From contig OZ038433.1 in NCBI GenBank assembly GCA_964036275.1, forward strand, positions 32,955,336 to 33,019,335: 64,000 nt of DNA. Reading direction: 5' to 3'. Shown here in pieces: positions 37,101-48,072 of this stretch (the first letter of the stretch is position 1; every line of letters begins with the position of its first letter). Source of the DNA: Litoditis marina. Taxonomy: Eukaryota; Nematoda; Chromadorea; Rhabditida; Rhabditidae. A model generated the notes under the pieces. That model was not told the DNA's origin. It was given only the letters and a program-made list of their open reading frames with translations, and searched no databases. The position numbers and the translations under genes were made by a program.

Positions 37101-40100
37101 GAGACTGCTACAGTACACATTCAAACTTTTGAAGGACTGTTTTCTAAATTTCCACTTCAAACTTTGACTTAGTTGAAAGAAATAGGCTATTTATGGTGTA
37201 CATTATTATTTTGTGGCGGGAATACTTGTCGTTTCGCATTTGATTTGAACGTGTATGTGAAGTGACTATTCTACAAAAACTATGTTGAAAGTTTAACTGT
37301 AGTATGGGGAAATAGTAGACGGAAGTAACTATCTTGATGTTTCTATCATTCTTTATTGTCCGGCTACTTGAATAGGCAACGTCCTTATCGGCTGTGCTGT
37401 TTTATGACACATGGCGTGACTATTAACATAAAGAACAGGGACAGGACATTGTCCTTTAAGCGTAATTTGAAATCGGAATCGGTTAGGTATACTTTAACAG
37501 TGAATCGACTTAATTAAATTTCTTTCAAATCACTTATATTTGGTGAAGCATAGAGGAATCAATCATAGATAAACTAGGTAAATTGTGGAAACAACCTCAG
37601 CAAAGTGGATGATTGTGGACATTTTCAAGCCAAAAAAATAGTTCAAGAAAAGCAGATTCAACCGAGTGTGCGTCAGAACGGCTTTGAGAGAGTTTAGTGA
37701 GAGGATTAGTATACTATACATCTGTTAAACAGGAGTGGAAAGGATAACTGTATCTTTATTTTTGCGTCTTGTTCAAGAACGACTTGCTGCTTGACCAAAC
37801 CAGCTGGTTGCAATTCAATGTTTCGAAAAATACACTTCAGCAGATTCTCAAGATTCATCCCATATAGTTTCTGCCAAATCTTTATCAATAACAATCAAAA
37901 CTCGTTGACCTCAACCGGAATCATTTTAGTTCTCTGGATACAATTTCAAATAGTTGGCGTAAAGTGAAAATGTAACTTTTTTTTTTACATATGACATTTA
38001 TTGATTGATTGTTAATAGCATAGACAACAGCAGCAGAGTGCGGCTCCCAATCCACAACAACACGCATTTTCCATCATTCGCTGCTCCTGGTATTGTTGCA
38101 TCATGTAGGGACTTCCCCCGTCGTAATAGGGACTGCCTCCATAGTAAGGGTCTGCCACATAGGCTGGGCCAGCCACGTACACTGGGCCCGGCTGGCAGGG
38201 GTAGGCTCCTCCGTATCCGTATCCGCAAGGTTGATTAACGTACATTCGACAGAGTAGCGAGTAGAGAATTAGAAGAGAGAAGAGAGGAACTTTGTAGTTT
38301 GTAGTTTCATTATCAGTTTTTCATACACATTTCTTCATACAAAACAAAACAATATTATTACATTTTTTATTCAACAATAAAATATATACATTAGTTAATC
38401 AATAGTAGACGAATACAGGAAGCGGTCAGTCGGTTATCAGTCTCTTCCGCGATGATATTCTTCCTGTGCGAAGGGTCCAAAGAACGGGTGGTCGGCGAAT
38501 CTGCCATGGCGGCGACCGAAACCACCCCCGAAACGGCCGGATCCCGGCCAGAATGGGGGCATTTCAGGGAACTCGTCCTCTGATCTACGATCATGTGGTC
38601 CTCTGAATGGGTGCGGGGGACCGTGCGAATGGGGTCCGCGTGGTTCCCAGGAGGGGTGTGGTGGGCCGTTGAAATGGGGTCCGCGACGTCCCCAAACTGG
38701 GTGTCTGGGGCCATGAGAATGGGGCCCGCGGGGTCCCCAGAACGGAGGTCGAGGGCCGAATTTCCAGGGACAAGCCCCTGGACCCATTTCCCTACGAGCC
38801 GCCATTCTACCGAATCGGGGTCCTGGACCAGCCATACAGCGACGCATCTTCTCGTGACAGCGCATCTTGTGAAGCTTTCTTTCCTTTCTTCCGCGGGAAT
38901 GAGATCTGGATCTGTGACGTCGGCGACGTTCCATTGGCTCATCAGAATCGGATTCGGCGTCAGAATCATCGATGACAATGTAGTCGACGTCATCCTCATT
39001 CTGGTCCTCATTCTGGTCCCCAGTTGGTTCCTCCTCATTGGATGGTCCCTTCCCGGGTACCAGATGAATGGTAGACGGAGAAGTGTTGACGGCCTCGGTT
39101 AGGTCGTCCAAGCTGCTCAGTTGAATGTAGTCCTGGTCCTCGTCAATCCAGCACAGTTGATCCAACGAAGCACTTCTCGACTCCAGAGCCTTTTTCAGTT
39201 TTTCGAAAAGGTCTTGAACGGAAGAATACTCGAGAGTGAAACGAGAAATAGACCCAGATTGGGAAGAAAGCTTGAAAATGATGTTGGAAGTAGTAGACAT
39301 TGTGGTATGAGACTCTTTTCGGCCGCCGGCCTTATATACTATACCCACTCGGTGCTGTTCTATTTCGCAATGAGAGCGAGATGACGTGTTATTGAGAAAT
39401 AGTGCCCGGCAACGCCGAGTTCTAACATCAACACCGTTCTTACGCACCGCTTTTCTATTTATAGAATACCAAGTAAACAAGTTGGTCTAGGGGTTTCATG
39501 ACATTTTGCAAGAGTTTTGTATAGTTTCAACGAATATTGGTCATTGGATATATAATTTGACATTATTATTTCGAAATCTGTTTTTTTGATAGCTTTTGAA
39601 ACTTGTTGAAGAGTTTTGAGAACTTGGAGTTTAAGCGAATAACGGTTAGCGAATAAAGTTTGTGTATTTGTTAGAATGTGAACAGGATTGGTTTGCTATT
39701 TCGTATCGCGCGCAGCGCGAAGCGCTGTGCGAGATTTGTCTTTGGTCCGGCTAATGCGCGCTTTCATTTTTTTAGTTCACTCTCGAAAAGGTCCAATTGT
39801 GCAAATCAGAACTTTTTATGATTTGCTGATTTTCTATGGCACATTTACAAGCTATGTTCGAAATTTGAACGAAATCGGTCAAGTTTGAGCCAAGTTATGA
39901 TGTTTTCGCTTCATCAAGAGCGCCAACTTCCGTCGTGTGTGTGTGTGTGTGTGTATCTGTCTGTGTTGGTGCGCACTCCTGGGAAATTTTTATGTATGAA
40001 CCGATTTGACTGAAAATTTCGGACACGATAGAGATCCCTCTCAAACCTTGGGGGCGCAAACTTTTTTTTCGAAAAAAATTATTTTTCATCAAGTTATAGG

Positions 40101-43100
40101 TCTTCGAAAATGTCTCTGCGTCTCTTCATTTCGTGCACTCTCTCGCCCTCTCTGTCGGGGTAAATCAAATTGCGTTATAACTCAGCTCAGTCCTAACCAA
40201 TTCAAGTGAAATTTGAAGTATGATACTACGACATGAACTGACATCGATTTAGATGTAAGTCTTCTACTGATGACGTCATCGAGGATTCTGGAGCTCGGAT
40301 GACGTCATTTTTGAAAAGTGCAAAGTTGACGTCACATATATTTTCAAATGATGGTAATATCTTAGAAAGGGTCAATTAACGGTGAAACTCAATCTAAGAG
40401 TGACGTATTCTGGGATTCTGGAGACCAGGAGACGTCGTTTTTGAAAAGTGCAAAGTTGACGTCACATACATTTTCAAATGCTGAAAATACCTCAGAAAGG
40501 GTCAATTAACGGTGAAACTCAATCTAAGAGTGACGTATTCTGGGATTCTGGAGACCAGATGACGTCGTTTTTGAAAAGTGCAAAGTTGACGTCACATACA
40601 TTTTCAAATGCTGAAAATATCTTAGAAAGAGTCAATTAACGGTGAGACTCAATCTAAGAGTGACGTATTCTGAGATTCTGGAGACCAGATGACGTCATTT
40701 TTGAAAAGTGCAAAGTTGACGTCACATATTATTTCAAATGCTGAAAATATCTTAGAAAGAGTCAATTAACGGTGAGACTCAATCTAAGAGTGACGTATTC
40801 TGGGATTCTGGAGACCAGATGACGTCATTTTTGAAAAGTGCAAAGTTGACGTCACATATTATTTCAAATGCTGAAAATATCTTAAAAATGGTATGATAAC
40901 GATAAAACTTTATCTAAAAATGACTTATTCTGGAATTCAGAAAGCCAGATGACGTCAACTTTTAAAAAAAATGACGTGAAATATGTTTTCGAATGCTGAA
41001 AGTTTCTTAAAAATGGTCAATTCACGATGAAACTTCATTCAAACATGACGTATTCTGGGACTCTGAAGGGCAGATGAAGTAAGTTTTCAGAACTGCAATG
41101 TTGACGTCATGTTTTTTTTCGAATGATGATAGTACTTGACAAGTGGTTCATCAGGAAAACAATTTTATCTTCAGCGTACAGATCGAACCACCTCTCTACA
41201 TACCTACGGCATGTGTACAAAAAGAGAAAAATTCATGAAAAAGTGGGGGCCCAACGACTGTGAGATTTGTCTCCTGCTGTGCGCCCCTTAGACAACTACT
41301 CTTAAATGGAGCAGCTACTGCTACAAAAAACGAAAAATACTAATATACTCAAGTATAACTGTTCATTACAAACATACAAAAGTCGTAAAATATTTTCTCA
41401 AACCTGTAAACTAGAATCTACAAATCACAGATGTTAACTCAACGTAGTTTCTGGTTTTGTGCACAATGGTTGGCATTTGTTGTCATTACTTCAATTCTAG
41501 GTGCTATAACGTTTGTCATATTATTCAACAGTTGTTCTCTCTGTGATTTGTAGATTCTAGTTTACAGGTTTGAGAAAATATTTTACGACTTTTGTATGTT
41601 TGTAATGAACAGTTATACTTGAGTATATTAGTATTTTTCGTTTTTTGTAGCAGTAGCTGCTCCATTTAAGAGTAGTTGTCTAAGGGGCGCACAGCAGGAG
41701 ACAAATCTCACAGTCGTTGGGCCCCCACTTTTTCATGAATACACATTAGTTTACGTACGAAAGCGAGAATCGATGCTGGTTTGCTTTTTGCTTTCGTTTC
41801 TCGTTTGTTATGGTCAAAGGTCAGAAAGTGTGGTTTAAGTGGGCTAGCCTGTCATACTTCGTTACAATAACAATGTATCCAATTTCAAACTGTATTCATC
41901 ACATCACAACCTATATGCCAAAATCCTATTATGCCTATCCTATGTGAAATGGTTCTGTTTTTGATAAAGTTGAAGATTAGTAGTTAGTATTAGCGAACAA
42001 ATCTTCCTATTTTATTATTGCTTTTCCAGGCCTAGGCCTGCACCCGCTGGCTGGTCATTTCGTATCGGAACACTATTTGTTTACACCCGGTCAGGAAACA
42101 TACAGGTGCGTCTTTGATCGATTTGTCTAACCCAGTAAAGCTGTCCGAATAGCCAGAAAAATCGAAAAACGGGCTACTTTCTCGCTGATAACTGGGAGAA
42201 TTTGTCTATGTTCCATGCAAAATCATTTATTTCCATGTTTTTCAAACAAAAAAAACACGATTGCTCGGGAAATAGTCGGACCTTACTAGTGTTTGTCGAT
42301 TTCTATGTTTTTTTGTTTTCTCATGGTTGCGGTGCACATTTTGTGTGTAAATGTGACGAAAGACTCTGTATCCACTCACAATTTGGCTTTGGTATTACTT
42401 GTGAATGTCCCTTACTTCATACAAGACTGTCTCTTTACTTCGATGGCATTCATTTGGTGTAAACTCTCCGATCCGGAGTTGTTTTCAGTTACTATATTTT
42501 AGTATAATTTAGCGTTGTTTTTAGTTACTATAATTTGTTGCTATTTCCAGTTACTATGGTCCCATCAACATGGTTACCTTCAACGTTGGATATCACGTGG
42601 AACATCACGATTTCCCATTTGTTTCCGGCGTGAATCTGCCCAAGGTGAGAAAAGATTTTTTGCATATTTCATTTTTTTCTCTACTTTTATACTTTTTGCT
42701 CGTTTTGTTAGAATGTAGCTATACACTACGTAGCACATCAACTTTAAATCTTTTCAATGTATAGATTATGTTGGAGGTGATGGTTTTTCAAGTAGTATTT
42801 CTGTTTCTTCGTTTAGAACTTTTTTTTGAGTTATCGAAACCCGAAATTTTGAGTGAAAAGTGTTTCGAGTGTGGCTCCAACCCCTTAACAATCTAACAAC
42901 CGTATTGTAGGTGTTCACGATTCATCGAGCTGTTCAGAAATCTGTAAACATCTTTTTCTAGTTCTTAGTTCTTCAAAGAAGGACGATTATGTGGACCAAT
43001 CCCAGCTAAACTGCAATACATTTTCAATCGTAGTTTAAAGGACCGATGCATCGGGGTTGGTTCGGATAATCGTCCTTCTTCAACCACCCTCTCTAGGTGC

Positions 43101-43942
43101 GTGCCATCGCGCCCGAGTTCTACGATAACCTGTCGAAACACGACAGTTGGGTGTGGATGATGTACGATTTCGCCACCAACCCGGCCATGTCCCTTAGAAG
43201 TAGAATGAAGAGGAAGTACGCAAAGGAGTCGGAGTTCAATTTCTGGGGACTAGGGCCCCTGGAGACTAGTCGGGTGTTCCGGGCTATTTCTAAGGTAGGC
43301 CGACTATAGAGACAGATCTCAGTTGTAGTTTGATCTCGGGTCAACTGGGATCAAACTACAACCACAGCGGACATGCTTCGGTAAGAACAAACTAAACCAA
43401 TGAAGTGTTCACTTGGAACAAAACGTACACAGTGAATCAGTGTGTACGTTCTGTTTCATGAGGCGACTATATTCTCCACATTCATTAAAAAAACAGGTGT
43501 TTTATCTGGGTGAAGATACTACAAAACTGGGTGAAAAGTGAGGTTTTCACCAGTAAAGCTAACATTTTTTGAAAATAGGTCAGTTCCAAATCTCGATTTA
43601 AAAAAAACGGGTGATTCAACTTTCAATCCAACAAAGTCGCCCTACGTGTGACAGTGATATTTATCCAGAGTGTTGTAAAATATAATGTGTCTCGCCTAGT
43701 TTCAAAGTTACCATAGGCTTAGTTTGGTGGCTGTCGTAAGTTTCGATTGCCGCGGCAATTTTGAACTAGAGGGTCTTTTGAACTGGTTGGGGCTCTAGTT
43801 TACTGTTTCTCTCTACTCTAGACTTTTAAGTTAATTCTTTTATTAATCGAGGTACATCTACTCATTCTCTTGTTTGCAGGCCGTTCATCTAACCACAGGC
43901 CTTGGATCCGCCATCCCCTGTGAGCAAAAGAAGTCGGAATAG
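34145..43942 (+). CDS. Sphingolipid delta(4)-desaturase (dihydroceramide desaturase, DEGS family)
   Basis: It introduces the 4,5 double bond into dihydroceramide at the endoplasmic reticulum membrane. Exons: 34145-34209, 34701-34822, 35458-35582, 36001-36094, 36347-36480, 36708-36822, 42030-42105, 42551-42644, 43097-43294, 43880-43942, 361 residues. All three di-iron histidine boxes are visible: HEISH (exon 3), HLEHH (exon 4) and HVEHH followed by DFP (exon 8), with the family signature ETYSYYGP just before the third. The start [23 protein letters not shown] matches the family N-terminus, which is N-myristoylated in DEGS1. After [10 protein letters not shown], where DEGS1 ends, there are about 40 extra residues ending EQKKSE. 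Intron 6 is 5.2 kb and carries two genes on the minus strand, a satellite and a large hairpin. From memory, the C. elegans orthologue F33D4.4 is next to mrpl-1. Confidence 0.95.
37997..38002 (-). terminator. Poly(A) signal of the cysteine-tail gene
   Basis: AATAAA on the minus strand, ten bases past the stop at 38012. Confidence 0.55.
38012..38245 (-). CDS. Tyr/Gly-rich small protein with cysteine-cluster tail
   Basis: An intronless 77-residue reading frame inside desaturase intron 6, opposite strand. The N-terminal 55 residues are Gly/Tyr/Pro/Ala-rich (GYGYGGAYP, then [15 protein letters not shown]). The end [16 protein letters not shown] resembles the palmitoylated or membrane-inserting tails of CYSTM-like proteins. 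A poly(A) signal (AATAAA, 38002-37997) lies ten bases past the stop, which supports a real transcript. Function unknown. Confidence 0.6.
   Translation of the reverse strand: MYVNQPCGYGYGGAYPCQPGPVYVAGPAYVADPYYGGSPYYDGGSPYMMQQYQEQRMMENACCCGLGAALCCCCLCY
38437..39300 (-). CDS. PB1-domain protein with Gly/Pro/His tandem repeats
   Basis: An intronless 287-residue protein, nested in desaturase intron 6 on the opposite strand. I chose the ATG at 39300 over an upstream in-frame Met (39480) because the conserved domain begins there and a TATA-like box lies about 40 bases upstream. Residues 5-80 form a PB1-like fold: [19 protein letters not shown], then the acidic OPCA-type motif [17 protein letters not shown]. 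Two acidic patches follow, then an Arg/Ser/His/Lys-rich segment. The C-terminal third has four or five imperfect repeats of about 16 residues of the type GPxxHGPxHPxWGxRGP and ends in Gly/Arg/Phe-rich sequence. PB1 domains mediate pairing of signalling or autophagy scaffolds; the partner is unknown. The repeats suggest a condensing or RNA-binding tail, by inference only. Confidence 0.8.
   Translation of the reverse strand: MSTTSNIIFKLSSQSGSISRFTLEYSSVQDLFEKLKKALESRSASLDQLCWIDEDQDYIQLSSLDDLTEAVNTSPSTIHLVPGKGPSNEEEPTGDQNEDQNEDDVDYIVIDDSDAESDSDEPMERRRRHRSRSHSRGRKERKLHKMRCHEKMRRCMAGPGPRFGRMAARREMGPGACPWKFGPRPPFWGPRGPHSHGPRHPVWGRRGPHFNGPPHPSWEPRGPHSHGPPHPFRGPHDRRSEDEFPEMPPFWPGSGRFGGGFGRRHGRFADHPFFGPFAQEEYHRGRD
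39332..39341 (-). promoter_or_regulatory. TATA-like box of the PB1-domain gene
   Basis: GTATATAAGG on the minus strand, about 30-40 bases before the chosen ATG. It implies a very short 5' untranslated region. Confidence 0.5.
39931..39955. repeat. (GT)n microsatellite
   Basis: About ten GT units, preceded by a CGCGCGCAGCGCGAAGCGC patch at 39707-39725. It lies at the left side of the satellite. Confidence 0.8.
40271..41115. repeat. 130-bp tandem satellite carrying TGACGTCA palindromes
   Basis: Six to seven units. GATTCTGG recurs at 40284, 40414, 40544, 40674 and 40804, exactly 130 apart, then decays. Each good unit has one or two TGACGTCA octamers. Exact copies start at 40271, 40300, 40327, 40457, 40587, 40690, 40717, 40820, 40847, 40950 and 41102. 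The middle units are almost identical and the outer ones degraded. Confidence 0.95.
41231..41740. repeat. Perfect 200-bp inverted repeat (hairpin)
   Basis: The left arm 41231-41430 is the exact reverse complement of 41541-41740, with a 110-base loop. I compared the arms base by base and found no mismatch. The outer ends read ATTCATGAAAAAGTGGGGGC. No obvious target duplication flanks it. It lies in desaturase intron 6, about 290 bp before exon 7. Confidence 0.95.
42977..43079. mobile_element. Hairpin MITE, copy 4, at a splice acceptor
   Basis: AGAAGGACGATTATGTGG...CGTCCTTCT flanked by TCAA on both sides as a direct repeat. It ends 17 bases before the start of desaturase exon 9. Confidence 0.88.
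43321..43370. repeat. Short palindromic repeat, TTTGTAGTTTGATC family
   Basis: AGTTGTAGTTTGATCTCGGG faces GATCAAACTACAACCACAG: a near-perfect 50-bp hairpin shortly after the donor of desaturase exon 9. Confidence 0.75.
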
Positions 43943-44976
43943 ACTAGTTGTACTGATCCCTAGTTAGAACCATCTTTCCATGATGTTTTCCGGAATATTC
44001 TAGTTGAATCAGGGTGTAGTTTGCCACTTTTTGTATCAGGAGATTTTATCTAGTAAGAAGATCTGAGTGTTTTACTAAAATAACCGTCCATTCCATTGAA
44101 ATATGTAAAGTAAGAAAATGGGCAATTTCTAGTTATGCAAAATGAGCCTTTTTTCTAGCTATTTGGACAGTTTTACTGGAGTTTAGAGTACGACTAGAGC
44201 TGAGCTCTAACTGCCATTCATGCCATAACCCGTGTTTCCAATATTTCTGACATAATTTGTTTTGGACACTTGTTCTTATTTATCCACTGTTTGTTTATAC
44301 AAGAAATTTTTATAGTTAGGTACTGTATTTATAATAATGATTAGGTTCTATAGCTACGTGGGGTTTCAAGCTTGCCATTTTTTGTGTTCACTTGCCGTTT
44401 TGTTTAATGCGTGTGCAGTTATCATTGTTCAGGTGAAAGTATCTTGCCCCCTTTTTTCATATAAACACAAATTTCTATGTATAGTCTCTGTCGCTATGCC
44501 CTTGCTGTCTTTGTTAGTTGTGAATGAATTTTGTTGTTGAAGTTGGCTGGAATGTTTGTACACGTTTCTTTAGGAGTTTGGGGTCCAATTCAAGTAAATG
44601 ATGAGTAATTTGAGTTAAGTAAAGTAAAGTAGTTAGTTAGTTGGTTAGTAAAGTAAGTTAGTAAAGTAGTGAGTAATTTTGCCGCGAAATATAATAGGTG
44701 TTGTAGTCCGAATTGTCAGAAGCTTTTTCTGTGCGCTCAAAATCAAGAGATCAAACTACATAACTACAACCAGAATGGAATGAGCAGTGAACCGTCCAAG
44801 ATTGTCCTTTCCATAGGGGTTCATAAAGTGAACGCATGAAGATATCTCAGGGAAGGAAGAGTTAAATGTGATGTGGTAAATAAAGATAAAGCTCAGAGAA
44901 GTAATAAAAACTAGAAAATCGAAGAGAGAAAGAGTTTTGAAAAGTGGTACGTTTCGCCTCTACCTAGTGTTCAGGC

Positions 44977-45102
44977 GGTGTTTGTAGTCTGATCCCTCTG
45001 TGTTCGAGTCGATGTTCGAAATACTGCACTGAATGAACTGAAGGTGAATAAAGTGCATACTCCTTGTAATCTGACTTCAGTGAGGTCAAACTACAAACAC
45101 AC
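44977..45102. repeat. Palindromic repeat, TTTGTAGTTTGATC family
   Basis: GGTGTTTGTAGTCTGATCC at the left and GGTCAAACTACAAACACAC at the right: inverted ends with an unpaired centre. Confidence 0.75.
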
Positions 45103-45245
45103 TATAATCCAGCAACATGTACAATAAGCGATATGCCTAGGTAGCCAATTCTGTGTGCAGATTCATGTTTCAGCTTTGTTCATCCACTCTATGGGTTTTC
45201 CTTCTTCATAAGCAAGCCAATTTTGTGTATGTTGTCTTTTTCAGA

Positions 45246-45373
45246 TGTGTTTGTAGTCTGATCGTCATGTGTTTCGAACAGTGAGAAAGTGTTAGTTATA
45301 CCTCGATCTCGATACACGCGGCTTTAGTTCAGTAACTTTGACCGGAAATCAACGAGATAAAACTACAAACACA
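45246..45373. repeat. Palindromic repeat, TTTGTAGTTTGATC family
   Basis: TGTGTTTGTAGTCTGATCG at the left and AAAACTACAAACACA at the right, 140 bp after a similar copy. Confidence 0.75.
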
Positions 45374-46153
45374 GCGGAATAGAGAAACATACAGCGTATT
45401 GTCTCCCTTTGAAAAATCATCCCCGGTCGGTTATTCCTTTTATTAGTAATTCGCGTAAGTAGCTGCTTGACTCGATTACTATTTGCTTTGTTGAATTGCG
45501 CACTGAGATGCTCGTATTACCCCCCCCCCCCCCATCAGTTGTAGAAGGGAAAATGGGGAATATATGCAGGAAATTCGAGAAGATTACGTAGTTCGTAGTG
45601 TTAGACGTGGTTGTCTGAAGAATTAAACCATCAAAAACCACGTCTGCAAGAGTTGTCAAGAAACTAAGAAGTCAGACTTTTGCACAGTTGAGAAAGAATC
45701 AGTCTCAACAAAACCGAGTGGTTATAGGAACCACATAGCGTACCCCCGGTTTACCAGCTCATCAGTTTTACATTTTTATAGCAACCACTTTGTGATCGGC
45801 CTAACAACGCATTTCAAATATCCCTCCTGAAAAATAGCGGAAAAAGTGTGACACATCAGAAACTGAGAACACATATAGTTTGTTTCACTCACTAATAACC
45901 CTCTACAGTAATACGCTCAAACTTCCAAGGCAAAGTTTGGTATGTTTTAGATTTTTTCCAAACTTTGGTAGTGTCTTCTCCAACTACTACAAACTTTGGA
46001 AGTTTTAAACCAGAATAATGGATTATTCATTAGAAACAGCCTCCTGAACACTTGACGGATTACTGTAGAAGGACATTGATTGGTGAAACAGAGTATAACT
46101 ATGCAGCAGGTTGAGTTGAACCACCAAATGAGTATCGTCATAGATAACTTTTG

Positions 46154-47012
46154 AAGTGCCATACATACTTGGCTGCGGCTGCGGGCGTCTGCGGACGGCA
46201 TATGATATAAGTATGGCGCCCCTGATTATTGATCGATTTTTGAAATGAACAAAAAGTCTATATGGCATGGCGCGCTACGCGCGCGGAAATACAGTCATAG
46301 GCAAAAATCATGTCAAAACCCCCGTCCGCCTTTATAAAATATAGAATGTGCGGCGAGTGGCGGCTCTCGGCGTTTTGCCGCGCATTCATATTTTGGTGTG
46401 CGAAAGCGGCTGCGGGCGTCTGCGGGCGGCGCCGCAGACAGCCGCTAACAGCAGTTGCGGCAATAACGATTCAATTCAATATTGCCGCAGCGGCTCTCTG
46501 CGTCTGGATTGATCATTCTCAACATATCATCACCAATATTCTAAAAATCATTATTAAACCCATCGAGTTACTTTAGTATAGTTTATTTAAATATATATTT
46601 GTATTCTACTCAATATTCACTGCACTCTATTATCAGTTTCTAATCAGTTCAAAGTGAAGGTCTCCTTTTCTTTTGTTTGTATTTGAAAAAAAAACGTTTC
46701 AGAATGAAAAAAAACATTTAGAAAGAAGCTGATTCGGTAAGCGGTAATCTAATAATGATATTCTATGAATTTTCAACAGACCAGTTGGAGATCAACACTA
46801 ATCAAGTGCTTTCTAAATATTGAGGGATAAACATTATTAGCATTGATGTGATATATGACTAATATTCCTAATAAGGGGAGGAGACAAACAAATTCAAGTG
46901 AGGAAAACCGCGCCGTAGCCAGCCGCAGATGCGCGTACATACTTAAATTGGAGTGCGTTTGCGGGCGTCTGCGAGCAGACGCCCGCAGACGCACCAAGTA
47001 TGTATGGCACTT
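46154..47012. mobile_element. GC-rich hairpin cluster bounded by AAGTGCCATACATACTTGG
   Basis: The outer ends are inverted copies of AAGTGCCATACATACTTGG. Inside are several hairpins built on GCGGGCGTCTGCG, for example 46955-46994. The GC-rich patches contrast with an AT-rich centre (46530-46880). It may be one 859-bp element or several small ones; I cannot define target duplications. Confidence 0.6.
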
Positions 47013-47234
47013 GAGTGTTTTGCAGTATTATAACGAAAAGTTGCCGTATCACCTCGACTACCTGTGCTGCTGTGTTGGTAGTTTAAACCCACTACGTTGC
47101 TCGGAACGCGCTCTGTTAAAGGTATAATTCGCGTTTGGTCGAAACTGTATTGCAACAAATCTAGACATATAGTGTGCTCCGAAGAGACGTCAGACGACGA
47201 GAGGAAAAAATCAATATCTATGACAGCCACGCTG

Positions 47235-47814
47235 CACGGCGTTCTCGCCTACAGTAATTTTTGCGATCAAACTAGTATTGAGCGCCGTCCACAAAGTTTT
47301 CGTGGCGGGACACTGTATCCCACTGCAATTTGGAATGGCCGGAGCCCTTATTCGCTGCGTATCGCGCTTATTTTCGCGCGAATCATACGCCGAGCGTTAA
47401 AGGAGGGCAGAAAGGAAAGCTAGTTCGGGTACCCCGGGGTACCTAAATATCACGTTTCGCGCGCCGAAACAGGCAAACACGTGGTAACCGTATGCGAATT
47501 AGGTTCGTTAGTTTGAATTAAAAGTTATACTTATCGGTTTCTCTTGATAAGCTGTTTTCTATTGACTTTCTGTCCCCCTATAAAGCAGTACGGAGAGCAA
47601 CGTTGACAGAGAGCTCGATTCGAGCTGATCTTATCATTTCAGATCTCATCATTGAGACAACGGAGTTATACTGCTAGTAAACTGCTAGTAAAAGTAACCA
47701 ATAACGTGAAACATGCTAAACACGGCAGAATTCATAAACGTTTAAACGTAAAGCGTTTAAAAGCGAAGACGCGAGTTCGTTATTCATTATAAAGCTGTAG
47801 TCTAGAACGCCGTG
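47235..47814. mobile_element. CACGGCG element, second copy, itself interrupted
   Basis: The ends CACGGCGTTCTCG and CTAGAACGCCGTG are flanked by GCTG on both sides (47231-47234 and 47815-47818). The outer parts match the intact copy at 12218-12433. About 360 bp of unrelated sequence (about 47402-47758) is inserted where the intact copy continues. Confidence 0.8.
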
Positions 47815-47881
47815 GCTGTATAAACAGTATTTCACTGTTTTGCAACTCCGCTTGTTCTGAGTGTTGCTGTGAATCGCAATG

Positions 47882-48072
47882 ACTCTGAAGTTGAAAACCG
47901 AGTGGTTTGCCAAGGTTCGCCACACCAAATTGGTCACTAGTCGATATCAAGTTGTGAAATCAAAGATAGGTGCACAATTGTGCACCAAGTTGTCGGTAAA
48001 AAGTCTGATCCTTGATTTACAACTTGGGTTTTCGGCGAACCTTGGTAAACAACTCGGTTTTCAACTTCAGAG
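47882..48072. repeat. Imperfect 190-bp hairpin
   Basis: CTCTGAAGTTGAAAACCGAG at the left pairs with CTCGGTTTTCAACTTCAGAG at the right. Inner segments (CAAGTTGT, GTGCAC) also pair. It explains the long open frame starting at 47879, which I do not regard as a gene. Confidence 0.8.

Noticed and set aside
37706..37894. 62-residue minus-strand frame possibly from a transposase
   Set aside because: No diagnostic motif, no neighbouring coding remnant, no inverted ends found.
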